This document shows positions 29,309-37,779 of a stretch of DNA of 58,487 nt, piece after piece. Within the stretch, counting starts at the first letter, position 1; every line of letters starts with the position of its first letter. Below the pieces are notes generated by a model that saw only the letters and a list, made by a program, of their open reading frames with translations, made no database searches and was not told the origin of the DNA. Origin of the DNA: Thermodesulfobacteriota bacterium (GTDB lineage: Bacteria; Desulfobacterota_D; UBA1144); the NCBI GenBank assembly GCA_030835345.1, contig JAURPH010000015.1:1-58487 (forward strand). Direction: 5' to 3'. Both the position numbers and the translations under genes were made by a program.

Positions 29309-30609
29309 TTTATCTCTCCTACTAAAGAGTTCTGCATAGCATCAATAATTCTTACATTAATTATCTTTCCAATATTTATTGGGTCGATATTTTTAATATT
29401 TACAACTTTGTTATGGGTAGTTCTCCCAAATAAATCATCGGGATTTTGTTTGCTTCTTCCTTCAATAAGTACATCGAACTTCTTACCAATTTTCTCCATA
29501 TTGCTTTGAAGAGTTATTTCTCTTTGTCTAGATTGCAGTATCTGAAGTCTTTCGGATGCTACTTTTTCGGGCACATGAAATTCCATTTTTTCTCCTGGTG
29601 TGCCAGGCCTAACTGAATACTTAAAAGAGTAAACAGTATCAAACTTTATATCATTTATTAGCCTCATTGTTTCTTCGAAATCATTATCTGATTCCTTACC
29701 AAATCCTATTATTATGTCAGTGGATAGTGCTAAGTCTGGCATTGCTTCTTTAAGCTTTATAATTGAATCCCTATACCATTCTATTGAGTAAGTTCTATTC
29801 ATCTCTTTTAATACATGATTTGAACCTGACTGTACAGGTAAATGCAATTGCCTACAGACTTTATTGTTATCTCTCATTGATGAGACCATCTTTGATGTGA
29901 TATCTCTAGGGAAAGAAGTAGTAAACCTGATTCTTTCAAGTCCCTCTAATTCTTGGAGATGATTTAAAAGTTCATAGAATTTGAGCCTTTCATATTTCCA
30001 AGAATTAACAGTTTGGCCTATATAAGTAATTTCTTTGGCACCTTTTGATATCAAGATTCTTGATTCTTCCAATATGTCTTTCATCGGCCTATTAATTTCA
30101 TTGCCTCTTGTAGTAGGCACTATGCAATATGCACATCTTTTATTACAACCTTGTTGAATTGAGACAAAGCCAGAAATTTTACCTTCTTTATGATAAGGGT
30201 TTACATCAAAAACATCTTGAACATCCATAGATGTTTCTATTGTTCTATGGCTTGTCCCATCTTTAATTCCTTTTATTATCTCTGGCAACTTAGGAATGCC
30301 TCTGGGGCCTAAAACAAAATCAAGATATGGAATATCTTTAAGTAATTTTTTACCATATAGTTGAGCTACACAACCAGACATTCCAATTATCAGATTAGGA
30401 TTTTCTTTTTTTAATTTTTGATACTTTCCAGTTGCACTGACTGCTTTGTGATCCGCTTTTTCTCGAATCGCACATGTATTAACTATGATAATATCTGCAG
30501 ATTTAGCATCTGATACAGGATTTGCCCCTAATGAGTTAATAATACGATCAGAATCATATTCATTCATCTGACATCCATAAGTTTCAACAAAAATATTATC
30601 TTTTTTCAT
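29305..30609 (-). CDS. miaB: tRNA-2-methylthio-N6-dimethylallyladenosine synthase
   Basis: MiaB is a radical-SAM enzyme with two iron-sulfur clusters that adds the methylthio group to i6A37 of tRNA. N-terminal cluster ligands begin with ETYGCQMNEYDS; the radical-SAM motif is CNKRCAYCIVP; TRAM domain at the end. I chose ATG 30609 (434 residues); a TTG-started extension to 30645 adds 12 residues without family support. It shares four bases (CTGA) with trmFO, so both tRNA-modification genes are coupled. Confidence 0.95.
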   Translation of the reverse strand: MKKDNIFVETYGCQMNEYDSDRIINSLGANPVSDAKSADIIIVNTCAIREKADHKAVSATGKYQKLKKENPNLIIGMSGCVAQLYGKKLLKDIPYLDFVLGPRGIPKLPEIIKGIKDGTSHRTIETSMDVQDVFDVNPYHKEGKISGFVSIQQGCNKRCAYCIVPTTRGNEINRPMKDILEESRILISKGAKEITYIGQTVNSWKYERLKFYELLNHLQELEGLERIRFTTSFPRDITSKMVSSMRDNNKVCRQLHLPVQSGSNHVLKEMNRTYSIEWYRDSIIKLKEAMPDLALSTDIIIGFGKESDNDFEETMRLINDIKFDTVYSFKYSVRPGTPGEKMEFHVPEKVASERLQILQSRQREITLQSNMEKIGKKFDVLIEGRSKQNPDDLFGRTTHNKVVNIKNIDPINIGKIINVRIIDAMQNSLVGEIN

Positions 30610-30658
30610 TTTCTCAAATTTTAACAATGTTTTAAGTTTATTCAATAATTATTCTAAA

Positions 30659-30687
30659 TTGACTATTTTTGCTATTTTTAGTAACAT
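30659..30687 (+). promoter_or_regulatory. Promoter with leaderless start of the MFS transporter
   Basis: TTGACT at 30659-30664, a 17-base spacer, TAACAT at 30682-30687, then 6 bases to the ATG at 30694. No Shine-Dalgarno is present. This is one of the clearest leaderless arrangements in the window. Confidence 0.6.
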
Positions 30688-30693
30688 CTTTAA

Positions 30694-32037
30694 ATGCTTG
30701 CATGGACTAATGATATTAATTCAAAGCAATGGAAAACTTTCGTTGCGGCTTTCTTTGGGTGGACATTAGATGCTATGGATTTACTTTTGTATGTGTTTGC
30801 ATTCAAGTTCATTGCTCAGACTTTTGATATATCAGGAACACAAGCAGCTCTTTTATTTAGCATAACTCTTGCATCCTCAGCATTAGGTGGAATAGTTTTT
30901 GGAATAATATCTGATTATGTAGGAAGAGTGAAAGCATTAACTTATTCAATATTAATATATTCCTTATTCACAATGTTATCAGCCTTTGCCCCAGATATTT
31001 GGTTTTTTGTTGTTTGTAGATTTTTATTAGGATTAGGAATGGGTGGAGAATGGGCATCTGGTGAAATATTAGTTGCTGAAAGCTGGCCTAAGAAACATAG
31101 AGGTAAAGTTGTAGGTATGGTTCAAAGTGGTTGGGGTTTTGGTTTCATTTTTGCCGCAATTCTCGCAACTTTTGTTTTACCAATTACTGACTTTAATTTA
31201 AATATGTTGCCTTTTGTTAATACCGATTTCCCAGTAGAAAGCTGGAGAGTTTTATTTTTCCTTGGAGTTATTCCTGCTTTTCTAGTTTTTTATATCAGAA
31301 GAGTTTGTGAAGAGCCTGAAATTTGGAAAAAATCTTCTGAGGAAAGAACCAAAACCAGTCAAGAATTTACATTTTTAGAAATTTTTAAATCTGATCAAAT
31401 TAGACCTATGTTATTTAAGGCCACACTTTTAACTAGTTTTTGTATGATTTCATATTGGGGTCTGAGCTACTTCGTCCCAAATTATCTGGCAAGCCCTGTT
31501 TCTGAAGGGGGAGCTGGACTTGGAATAGTTAAAGGTTTTGGTTTTACCATACCACTTAATATAGGAGCTATCTTAGGATGTATTTCTTTTGGTCTAATAA
31601 GCGATAGAATTGGGCGAAAAATAACATTTGGATCATATTTAATAATTGTTGCATTGCTTGTTCCTATTTTTGGAAATATCGTGCAAATTCAACAATTTTT
31701 AGGATTCATATCTTTGGATGCATTAGTTCTTACTGTTGCACCATTATTAGGTTTCTTTGCAACAGGTTTTTATTCAGGATTTGGTGCAATTTTTGCGGAA
31801 ATTTTTCCTACAAGAGCTAGGGGTACTGCTCAAGGTTTTAGTTACAATGTAGGTAGAGGTGCATCTGCAATAGCTCCACCATTATTTGCATTTATTGCTG
31901 TAACTTCATTTTCCTTTTTATTTAACGGTGAAATCATCGGAAATGGTAGAGCATTAATTACTGCTTCTATATTTGCTTTACTTGCATTTGCAGTTCTCTT
32001 AACCCTGCCTGAGACTAAGGGAAAAGACTTAGACTAA
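30694..32037 (+). CDS. MFS transporter, carboxylate/sugar-acid:proton symporter type
   Basis: This inner-membrane secondary transporter has 447 residues and about 12 hydrophobic helices. The two MFS loop motifs are GIISDYVGRVKAL after helix 2 and GLISDRIGRKITFG after helix 8. The opening WKTFVAAFFGWTLDAMDLLLY and GMGGEWASGE are typical of the NanT/AAHS-like branch that carries organic anions such as aromatic acids, sialate or small carboxylates. The porin gene follows on the same strand about 100 bases downstream, but with its own promoter. The substrate cannot be read from sequence. Confidence 0.85.
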   Translation: MLAWTNDINSKQWKTFVAAFFGWTLDAMDLLLYVFAFKFIAQTFDISGTQAALLFSITLASSALGGIVFGIISDYVGRVKALTYSILIYSLFTMLSAFAPDIWFFVVCRFLLGLGMGGEWASGEILVAESWPKKHRGKVVGMVQSGWGFGFIFAAILATFVLPITDFNLNMLPFVNTDFPVESWRVLFFLGVIPAFLVFYIRRVCEEPEIWKKSSEERTKTSQEFTFLEIFKSDQIRPMLFKATLLTSFCMISYWGLSYFVPNYLASPVSEGGAGLGIVKGFGFTIPLNIGAILGCISFGLISDRIGRKITFGSYLIIVALLVPIFGNIVQIQQFLGFISLDALVLTVAPLLGFFATGFYSGFGAIFAEIFPTRARGTAQGFSYNVGRGASAIAPPLFAFIAVTSFSFLFNGEIIGNGRALITASIFALLAFAVLLTLPETKGKDLD

Positions 32038-32064
32038 TAATTTTTCTCTTTTTTTAAAAATTTC

Positions 32065-32092
32065 TTAATTTTTTCTCAAATCTTGGTATAGT
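32065..32092 (+). promoter_or_regulatory. Putative promoter of the porin gene
   Basis: TTAATT at 32065-32070, a 16-base spacer and TATAGT at 32087-32092. The start codon is 43 bases beyond the -10, leaving a leader with a strong GGGAGG Shine-Dalgarno. The T-rich stretch before it may end the MFS transcript. Confidence 0.45.
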
Positions 32093-32135
32093 AATTGCCA
32101 TAAATGACTATATAACCAAAGGGAGGTTAGTTTTT

Positions 32136-33218
32136 ATGCGTAATTTACTATCAATTATGTTTGCGTTGCTACTTGTATTATCAAGTAATAATGCGTTTTC
32201 AAAAGAAGCTGGTGAGACTATTCCACTAACTTTTTCTGGATATGTTGTAACTGAAGGTACAGCAAACTTCGGTGATAATGGTGGCGATAATGCTAATAAT
32301 TTTTATACATTTAGCGATGATGAGTCAACATTCACACCAAGTGCACAATTAGGTGTCTCTAATGATTATTTTGTTATTGATGCTTTATTTGGTGCAATGG
32401 CTGGTGATTTAGGTACAGGTGACGAAGAATTTTTCTTACACCAAGCATATGGAATAATTCCAGTAGGTCCATTCACAGTTATGGCTGGACACATGGATAC
32501 TATGCTAGGAAATGAGGTAATTAATCCTGGAGACAATCCTAACATTACAAGAAGTTTCCTTTTTGGATACTCAATCAATTTCCAAAATACAGGTGTTAGA
32601 GCAATGATGCCATCTCCTGTCTCATTTGTTGATGAGTTTTATCTTGGAGTAAGTAATGGTTCAGATGTAATCTATGATGAAGGTTCTGATCAGCAGAAAA
32701 TTATTGAAGCTGCTGCAGGTCTTACTATGGGAGAAGGAAGTTTATTCCTAGCAATGAACTACGGTAATGATGGAACTGATGCAAATACTATTCAGCAAAC
32801 TTATACTGCAGTATTTGGATATCCTTTAATGGATACAGTTGATCTTACATTGAATGGTGTTTATGGTAAGGAAACTAAATCAAATGCTATTGACGGCGAA
32901 TGGTTTGGATATGCTGCTTATCTTACTAAATCATTATCTGATACAGTATCAGTAACAGTAAGATATGAGTACTTCCAAGACGAAGGTGATACAAAATTAG
33001 ATTTTGATACTCTAGATTCATCTTTCGTAAATTCAACTGATGATGGTACTTTGGAGAGTTTCACAATTACTCCTCAAATTGCTATTGGTGGTGGTGTTCT
33101 AAGAGCTGAATACAGAATGGATTTTGCAAACTATAAAGCATTCCAGGACGGAGACAGTGGTTCACCAGAAAATAAAGAACAACAGACTGCTTCACTACAA
33201 TACATAGTAGCATTCTAA
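32136..33218 (+). CDS. Outer-membrane beta-barrel porin
   Basis: This 360-residue exported protein has a Sec signal peptide (about residues 1-22, MRNLLSIMFALLLVLSS, cut after NAFS-K). The mature part is Gly/Asp/Asn/Thr-rich with alternating hydrophobic residues of beta strands and ends in Phe (YIVAF), the usual C-terminal signal of outer-membrane barrels. GGGAGG precedes the ATG and a strong hairpin follows the stop, suggesting high expression. I cannot name the porin family; it is probably the main general porin of this cell. Confidence 0.8.
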   Translation: MRNLLSIMFALLLVLSSNNAFSKEAGETIPLTFSGYVVTEGTANFGDNGGDNANNFYTFSDDESTFTPSAQLGVSNDYFVIDALFGAMAGDLGTGDEEFFLHQAYGIIPVGPFTVMAGHMDTMLGNEVINPGDNPNITRSFLFGYSINFQNTGVRAMMPSPVSFVDEFYLGVSNGSDVIYDEGSDQQKIIEAAAGLTMGEGSLFLAMNYGNDGTDANTIQQTYTAVFGYPLMDTVDLTLNGVYGKETKSNAIDGEWFGYAAYLTKSLSDTVSVTVRYEYFQDEGDTKLDFDTLDSSFVNSTDDGTLESFTITPQIAIGGGVLRAEYRMDFANYKAFQDGDSGSPENKEQQTASLQYIVAF

Positions 33219-33228
33219 ATTAATTTTA

Positions 33229-33260
33229 AGCAGGGCTTATCTAAGCCCTGCTATTTTCTT
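33229..33260 (+). terminator. Intrinsic terminator after the porin gene
   Basis: A perfect 11-bp stem, AGCAGGGCTTA and TAAGCCCTGCT, with a 2-base spacer in the centre, is followed by ATTTTCTT. It lies 10 bases after the porin stop and separates it from tRNA-Phe. Confidence 0.85.
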
Positions 33261-33303
33261 GATTAAAATTTAATATTATATAAACTTTTTAGAATTTTTA
33301 TTT

Positions 33304-33376
<73 letters not shown>

Positions 33377-33404
33377 CTTTTTCTTCTATTTTTTCAAAAT
33401 ATAA

Positions 33405-34475
33405 CTAAGATATATTAGCGTCTAAGTTTTCCAATATTGATTCAATTAGTCTAGGTGGAACACCTTCCCCGACAACTTCTCTTATCATGTTTTCACTAGC
33501 CCATTTGGGTGCTTCCCAATTGTCTGGTAGCCCCGATAGTATAAGTATTTCTTTTAATGTTAAAACTCTTGCATCTGAATATTCTCCATTCTCTTTAAGA
33601 TATCCAGGATGTCCATTATTTTGAGAAGAGATTGCTCCATTACACATTGTTATAGTGGGAGCAGGCTTATCCCATTCAATCCTCTTATATGTCGTCATAA
33701 AGCCTTTTATTTTGGTTCCATCACTTTTTTTTGGATAATGAATTTTATTTTCAAAAGCTGTTTTGCCTGTAGGTGTGTTTTTTAACCATAAAATATGTCT
33801 ATCATTTTGTTTTTTTGCACTATGATATTTGATTTTACTTTTTTCATTACTCTCTAAGCTTGGTAAATGTGAAATTGCATCTCTAACAGATATGACTTTA
33901 TTTGATTTGATTGGCTCGTTCCAAGTTTTTAAATTTATATCAGATCCTAATGTAATGCTTCTCTTTCTTGTTTGAGGAGTTCCAAAATCAGCAGCATCTA
34001 ACAGACAAAAATTAATATTATAATCAGGTAATTCATTTATTAAAAAGTCACTTATTTTTATTTTTTCACCTTTAAATCTTATGTATGTTTTAGGCATTTT
34101 TTGAACATTTTCTATTAGAAAGTACTTTGGTTTGACCAGCTTAATAGCTTCTACAACTTTAATTATTAAAGAATTTCTGGGATCATCTTTTTTCATCTTC
34201 CCTGCTATACTCATTCCCTGGCATGGTGGGGTAGCCATAATAAAATTACATCTTTCTCTTAATGAACTTCTAATAATTTTATTAAATATAGTTTTATCTA
34301 AGATATTACCGCAAATCATATTTGTACTTGGATAAAGCTCTGAATAAAATTTTGCTCTTTTTTCAACTAATTCATTTGCTACTTTAATATCAACATATTT
34401 TTCTATATATGCTTCAGCAATTCCAACATTTGCAAAAAGGGAAAGCCCTTTCAAAGGTAATTTAATTCTATTCAT
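33405..34475 (-). CDS. DNA (cytosine-5-)-methyltransferase, solitary
   Basis: C5-cytosine methylases flip a cytosine out of DNA and methylate it from SAM. The 356 residues contain the catalytic PCQ loop in ATPPCQGMS (motif IV), ENV (motif VI), QTRKR (motif VIII) and GEGVPPRLI (motif X). Motif I is unusual (LFANVGIAEAY rather than FxGxG). The target recognition region lies near residues 220-290. No restriction enzyme is adjacent, so it is probably an orphan methylase or a restriction-modification remnant. It lies tail-on to tRNA-Phe and divergent from an XRE regulator. Confidence 0.92.
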   Translation of the reverse strand: MNRIKLPLKGLSLFANVGIAEAYIEKYVDIKVANELVEKRAKFYSELYPSTNMICGNILDKTIFNKIIRSSLRERCNFIMATPPCQGMSIAGKMKKDDPRNSLIIKVVEAIKLVKPKYFLIENVQKMPKTYIRFKGEKIKISDFLINELPDYNINFCLLDAADFGTPQTRKRSITLGSDINLKTWNEPIKSNKVISVRDAISHLPSLESNEKSKIKYHSAKKQNDRHILWLKNTPTGKTAFENKIHYPKKSDGTKIKGFMTTYKRIEWDKPAPTITMCNGAISSQNNGHPGYLKENGEYSDARVLTLKEILILSGLPDNWEAPKWASENMIREVVGEGVPPRLIESILENLDANIS

Positions 34476-34582
34476 ACAAGATTATTAATAATATAATATT
34501 CAACTGCTTCTACTTCAAATTGAATATTAAGAAAGCTAATATAATTATTTAAAAGTATAATTTGGATACAAATCTTTATTGA

Positions 34583-34611
34583 TTGCAATATTACTGGCAA
34601 CTCTGTACAAT
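34583..34611 (+). promoter_or_regulatory. Promoter with leaderless start of the XRE regulator
   Basis: TTGCAA at 34583-34588, a 17-base spacer, TACAAT at 34606-34611, and the ATG at 34618 after 6 bases. No Shine-Dalgarno is present. Leaderless mRNAs are known for phage and restriction-modification regulators such as lambda cI. Confidence 0.6.
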
Positions 34612-34617
34612 TAAATT

Positions 34618-35043
34618 ATGCAAAATAAATTTGGTAAATATTTAAAAAATCAAAGAAAACTTAAGAAAGTTACTCAAGAAGTCCTTGCATCAAGATTAGG
34701 TGTTTCAACTGTTTATATTCATCAACTGGAAACTGCTAAAGTTGATGCTCCCTCTAAAGATAAATGTTATAAAATTGCTAATGCCTTAAAGATATCTCCT
34801 GAAGATGTTTGGTCAAATGCCAAAGATCATAAGCTTTTAAGGTTTTTAAATAAGGAAAACATCATATCTTCAATTGATGAACCCATAACGAGTTCTGAGA
34901 AGCTTTTGCTAGATTTATTCCGCAATTTAGATTCCGATGTTAGAAAAGATTTTATAGGAATGATTTTCATGCTTCTTAAATCTGATAAAAGGGTAACATC
35001 TCAAATACTTGATAAAGTGACTAAATTAACCAAAAGTGCATAA
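34618..35043 (+). CDS. XRE-family HTH transcriptional regulator
   Basis: This 141-residue DNA-binding protein has an N-terminal Cro/C1-type helix-turn-helix at about residues 6-62 (LKNQRKLKKVTQEVLASRLGVST, then YIHQLETAKVDAPS), followed by a C-terminal helical segment of about 75 residues with no known domain. It is divergent from the cytosine methylase across 142 bases, so it could control that gene, itself, or both. It overlaps the next gene as TAATG and so is translated together with a membrane protein. No target site is proven. Confidence 0.88.
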   Translation: MQNKFGKYLKNQRKLKKVTQEVLASRLGVSTVYIHQLETAKVDAPSKDKCYKIANALKISPEDVWSNAKDHKLLRFLNKENIISSIDEPITSSEKLLLDLFRNLDSDVRKDFIGMIFMLLKSDKRVTSQILDKVTKLTKSA

Positions 35044-35741
35044 TGTATTTATTTAAAAGATTCTTAGTCATCCTAGCTTTACAATTAGTGATTTTATCAT
35101 TTATTTCTACAATTTTTGTTTTTAATTTTAATCTTGAAAGGGAAGCATTAAAGAAACAATCTAAACAATTTACTGAATTAATAGCTAAGCAAGCTGGTTC
35201 ATTTTATTCTAAGAATAAAAAAAATTTTAATCCAAAAGATTTTTTAGTTTTTATTGATAAATCTATTGGTATAGATGAGCTAGCATCTAGTTTTGCAATA
35301 ACTCGTCCCAATATTATTTCAATATATTTAGCTGAAGATATAAATTCTGGATTAGTTAAAGCAGGGGTTGATCAAAATTATCAAAAGGACGATAAAGCAG
35401 ATATAAATAGGAATACAAAGTTTTTTTTTAATAATAAATATGTTGCTATAAAGCCTTTTTATATAAATAACCAAGATAAACCATATGGAATTGTTAGAGT
35501 TGAAATCGATAATATTCCTTTGTTTTTTAGGACATTGTCAACTAATGCCGTTTTTTATTTGCTTTTATTTTTAATTTTAAATAACCAAGCCTTTTTGTTC
35601 TACCTATGGACAAAGAAAAAAAAACCAGCAGGATCAGATTTGGAATATATTAAAGAGAGTTCAATTGGATCAATTAAAATCATGCAAAAAATATTGAACC
35701 AGATTATTGACGATCATGATAAGGACAAAAGAAATAAATAA
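35043..35741 (+). CDS. Two-TM membrane protein with extracytoplasmic domain, function unknown
   Basis: This 232-residue protein is not recognised. An N-terminal helix (about 8-29) anchors it. A region of about 130 residues (30-165) then faces the periplasm and ends in PYGIVRVEIDNIPLF, which resembles the end of a PAS/CACHE-type sensor fold. A second helix follows at about 170-190, then a short basic and charged cytoplasmic tail. No kinase, GGDEF or HAMP domain is present. Overlap with the XRE gene (TAATG) suggests the pair works together, perhaps a membrane sensor for the regulator; this is inference. Confidence 0.65.
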   Translation: MYLFKRFLVILALQLVILSFISTIFVFNFNLEREALKKQSKQFTELIAKQAGSFYSKNKKNFNPKDFLVFIDKSIGIDELASSFAITRPNIISIYLAEDINSGLVKAGVDQNYQKDDKADINRNTKFFFNNKYVAIKPFYINNQDKPYGIVRVEIDNIPLFFRTLSTNAVFYLLLFLILNNQAFLFYLWTKKKKPAGSDLEYIKESSIGSIKIMQKILNQIIDDHDKDKRNK

Positions 35742-35743
35742 AT

Positions 35744-36082
35744 ATGTTTAGAATATCTATTATAGTTTTTTTATTTTTCCTAATTAATATTAAGGATGTT
35801 GAAGCTGGTAAATTGTATGCTGCTACTGCATTTGAGACAATTAACGCTAATGGGAAAATTGAATTTTCAGGGATTTATAGTAACCAAGGAATAGAATCCA
35901 ATATTTTTTTAAAGTTTATTGCCAAAGATAAATACGGAGAAATAATAGAAGCCGCTAAAATTCCAATTAATTCAAATTCAACAAAAATTTTAGGTAGAAA
36001 GGATAAAATATATTATAATTTTGTTATTAATTCTAAGCCATCAGATATCTATTCAAAGGAATTGTATTTTACTAGTGAATAG
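35744..36082 (+). CDS. Small secreted protein, function unknown
   Basis: This 112-residue protein has an N-terminal signal peptide (about residues 1-21, [14 protein letters not shown]). The mature part of about 90 residues is predicted beta-rich (alternating hydrophobics in [23 protein letters not shown]). No Cys pair, lipobox or known domain is visible. It follows the membrane protein gene after 2 bases and so is the third gene of the XRE module. It might be a periplasmic partner of the membrane protein. Confidence 0.6.
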   Translation: MFRISIIVFLFFLINIKDVEAGKLYAATAFETINANGKIEFSGIYSNQGIESNIFLKFIAKDKYGEIIEAAKIPINSNSTKILGRKDKIYYNFVINSKPSDIYSKELYFTSE

Positions 36083-36102
36083 TATATAAATTAAGGGAAG
36101 TT

Positions 36103-36498
36103 ATGTCAGATAAAATAAGAATTTTAATAGCTAAAGCAGGTCTAGATGGACATGATAGGGGAGCTAAAATAATCACCCGTGCACTTAGAGATGCTGGTTT
36201 TGAAGTTATATATACAGGTCTTCATCAAACCCCAGAAATGATATCAGAAGCTGCTCTCCAAGAAGATGTGGATGCAATTGGCATAAGTTTACTTTCAGGT
36301 GCTCATAATTTTTTATTTCCAGAAATAATCAAAAGCCTTGAAGAGAAGGACATGAAGGATGTTGTTGTATTTGGAGGTGGAATTATTCCAGATGAAGACA
36401 TACCAAAGCTAAAACAACAAGGTGTTAAGGAAATATTTGGACCAGGAACATCCACTGTGCAAATGATAGATTGGATCAATGCTAATGTTAAAAAATAA
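36103..36498 (+). CDS. Stand-alone B12-binding domain, methylmalonyl-CoA mutase small subunit type
   Basis: The 131-residue protein is a cobalamin-binding Rossmann domain equal to the C-terminal part of methylmalonyl-CoA mutase. The base-off/His-on motif is AGLDGHDRG (Asp-x-His-x-x-Gly), followed by SLLSGAH and [11 protein letters not shown]. Such proteins pair with a separate catalytic subunit (McmA1-type), or with related isobutyryl- or ethylmalonyl-type mutases. The catalytic subunit is not in this window. GGGAAG lies upstream of the ATG. MeaB and the epimerase at 7492-10307 belong to the same route. Confidence 0.92.
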   Translation: MSDKIRILIAKAGLDGHDRGAKIITRALRDAGFEVIYTGLHQTPEMISEAALQEDVDAIGISLLSGAHNFLFPEIIKSLEEKDMKDVVVFGGGIIPDEDIPKLKQQGVKEIFGPGTSTVQMIDWINANVKK

Positions 36499-36675
36499 CT
36501 ATTTGCTTGTTAAATAAGTTAGAAAACCAACTAAAATTCCAACAATTACAAATGAACCAATAATCTTAAAATATAAGGTCAACTCAAGATGAGAAGCCTT
36601 GGTTACTCCAATACCTATAAGAGAAAAAAGTATTAAACAAACAACAAAAGAACCTAAATAATCTTTTCTTAACAT
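36499..36675 (-). CDS. 58-residue two-helix membrane protein
   Basis: ATG 36675 has AAGGAG 6-7 bases upstream and opens a frame of 58 codons plus TAG, filling the gap between the B12-domain gene and gpsA. The peptide has a basic N-terminus (MLRKDYLG), a first hydrophobic helix (about 8-24), a short polar turn and a second helix (about 36-54), ending TYLTSK. It is probably a small inner-membrane protein. Its stop abuts the stop of the B12-domain gene. No family is recognised. Confidence 0.72.
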   Translation of the reverse strand: MLRKDYLGSFVVCLILFSLIGIGVTKASHLELTLYFKIIGSFVIVGILVGFLTYLTSK

Positions 36676-36702
36676 TGTAACTCCTTAGGAAATAAATATA
36701 AT
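36675..36702 (+). promoter_or_regulatory. Putative promoter of gpsA
   Basis: TTGTAA at 36675-36680, a 16-base spacer and TATAAT at 36697-36702. The ATG at 36714 is 11 bases after the -10, so the leader would be only about 5 bases with no room for a Shine-Dalgarno. Confidence 0.5.
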
Positions 36703-36713
36703 ATTAATAGCTG

Positions 36714-37724
36714 ATGAAATCAAACAATAAAATTTCAATATTTGGTGCAGGTAGTTGGGGAACTGCTTTGGCCAGCCTGATTTCTAGGAACACAAAGGAT
36801 GTTTTGATTTGGGCAAAAGAAAATTCTGTCTCAGATTCTATAAATAAGATTCAAGAAAATAAATTATTCCTACCAGGATTTAAATTACAAAAAAATCTAA
36901 AGGCCACTTCTGATATAAAAAGTAAAGAATTATTGGAATCAGATATTTATATATTTGCTATACCAACTCAATATCTTAGGCCGCTATTACTTAAAACAAA
37001 AAATATTTTAAACCCTAGAGCCATAATTATTAATGCATCTAAAGGAATTGAGATTAAATCTTCAAAGTTTATAAATGAAATATTTACTGAAGTATTAAAG
37101 CTGAGGCCCAAGAGCTATGTAAGTTTGTCTGGACCAAGTTTTGCAAAAGATGTGGTATCAGAATTGCCAACAGCTGTTTCAATAGCCTCAAAAAGTAATT
37201 CTGCACTTACTATTACATCTAACCTTTTTGACAATACTAACTTAAAAGTTTACAGATCAAACGATGTAATTGGTATTGAAATTGGTGGAGCATTAAAGAA
37301 TGTAATAGCGATTGGTGCAGGGATAATTGATGGTGTTGGACACAGTGAAAGTACAAAAGCTGCTTTTATAACGAGGAGTTATTACGAAATTAGGAGCTTT
37401 GCTAAAGTTTTAGGGGCAAAAGATCAAACTTTCTTTGGTTTGTCCGGTATAGGTGATTTAATGTTAACTTGTTATGGAATTCAAAGTAGGAACAGAAACT
37501 TAGGTTTCATGATTGGTAAGGGGATGAATATCAAGTCTGTTTTAAAATCTTCGAATGCAGTTGCAGAGGGATATTATACATCTAAAGCATCTATTAAATT
37601 GGCAAAAAAATTTAAATTTAAACTTCCTATTTTAGAGTCAGTCCACAAGGTTCTTTATAAAAATGCCGATCCTGAAAATCTTGTTTCTAATATTTTAAAA
37701 AAAGGTATGATTTCAGATATTTAG
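36714..37724 (+). CDS. gpsA: NAD(P)-dependent glycerol-3-phosphate dehydrogenase
   Basis: GpsA reduces dihydroxyacetone phosphate to sn-glycerol-3-phosphate for phospholipids. The 336 residues have the N-terminal GAGSWGTALA nucleotide loop, SLSGPSFAKDV, the catalytic Lys region GGALKNVIAIGAGI and GLSGIGDLMLTC. Length matches the family. It precedes gyrA with a short gap. Confidence 0.96.
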   Translation: MKSNNKISIFGAGSWGTALASLISRNTKDVLIWAKENSVSDSINKIQENKLFLPGFKLQKNLKATSDIKSKELLESDIYIFAIPTQYLRPLLLKTKNILNPRAIIINASKGIEIKSSKFINEIFTEVLKLRPKSYVSLSGPSFAKDVVSELPTAVSIASKSNSALTITSNLFDNTNLKVYRSNDVIGIEIGGALKNVIAIGAGIIDGVGHSESTKAAFITRSYYEIRSFAKVLGAKDQTFFGLSGIGDLMLTCYGIQSRNRNLGFMIGKGMNIKSVLKSSNAVAEGYYTSKASIKLAKKFKFKLPILESVHKVLYKNADPENLVSNILKKGMISDI

Positions 37725-37779
37725 ATTTCATTTTTCCTCCCTAGAATGTATAATATTTAAATAACCTTCTTGGAGATTT

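Noticed and set aside
34555-34569. GTAT/ATAC inverted repeat upstream of the XRE gene as an operator
   Set aside because: The half-sites are only 4 bases in AT-rich DNA; chance is the simpler explanation.
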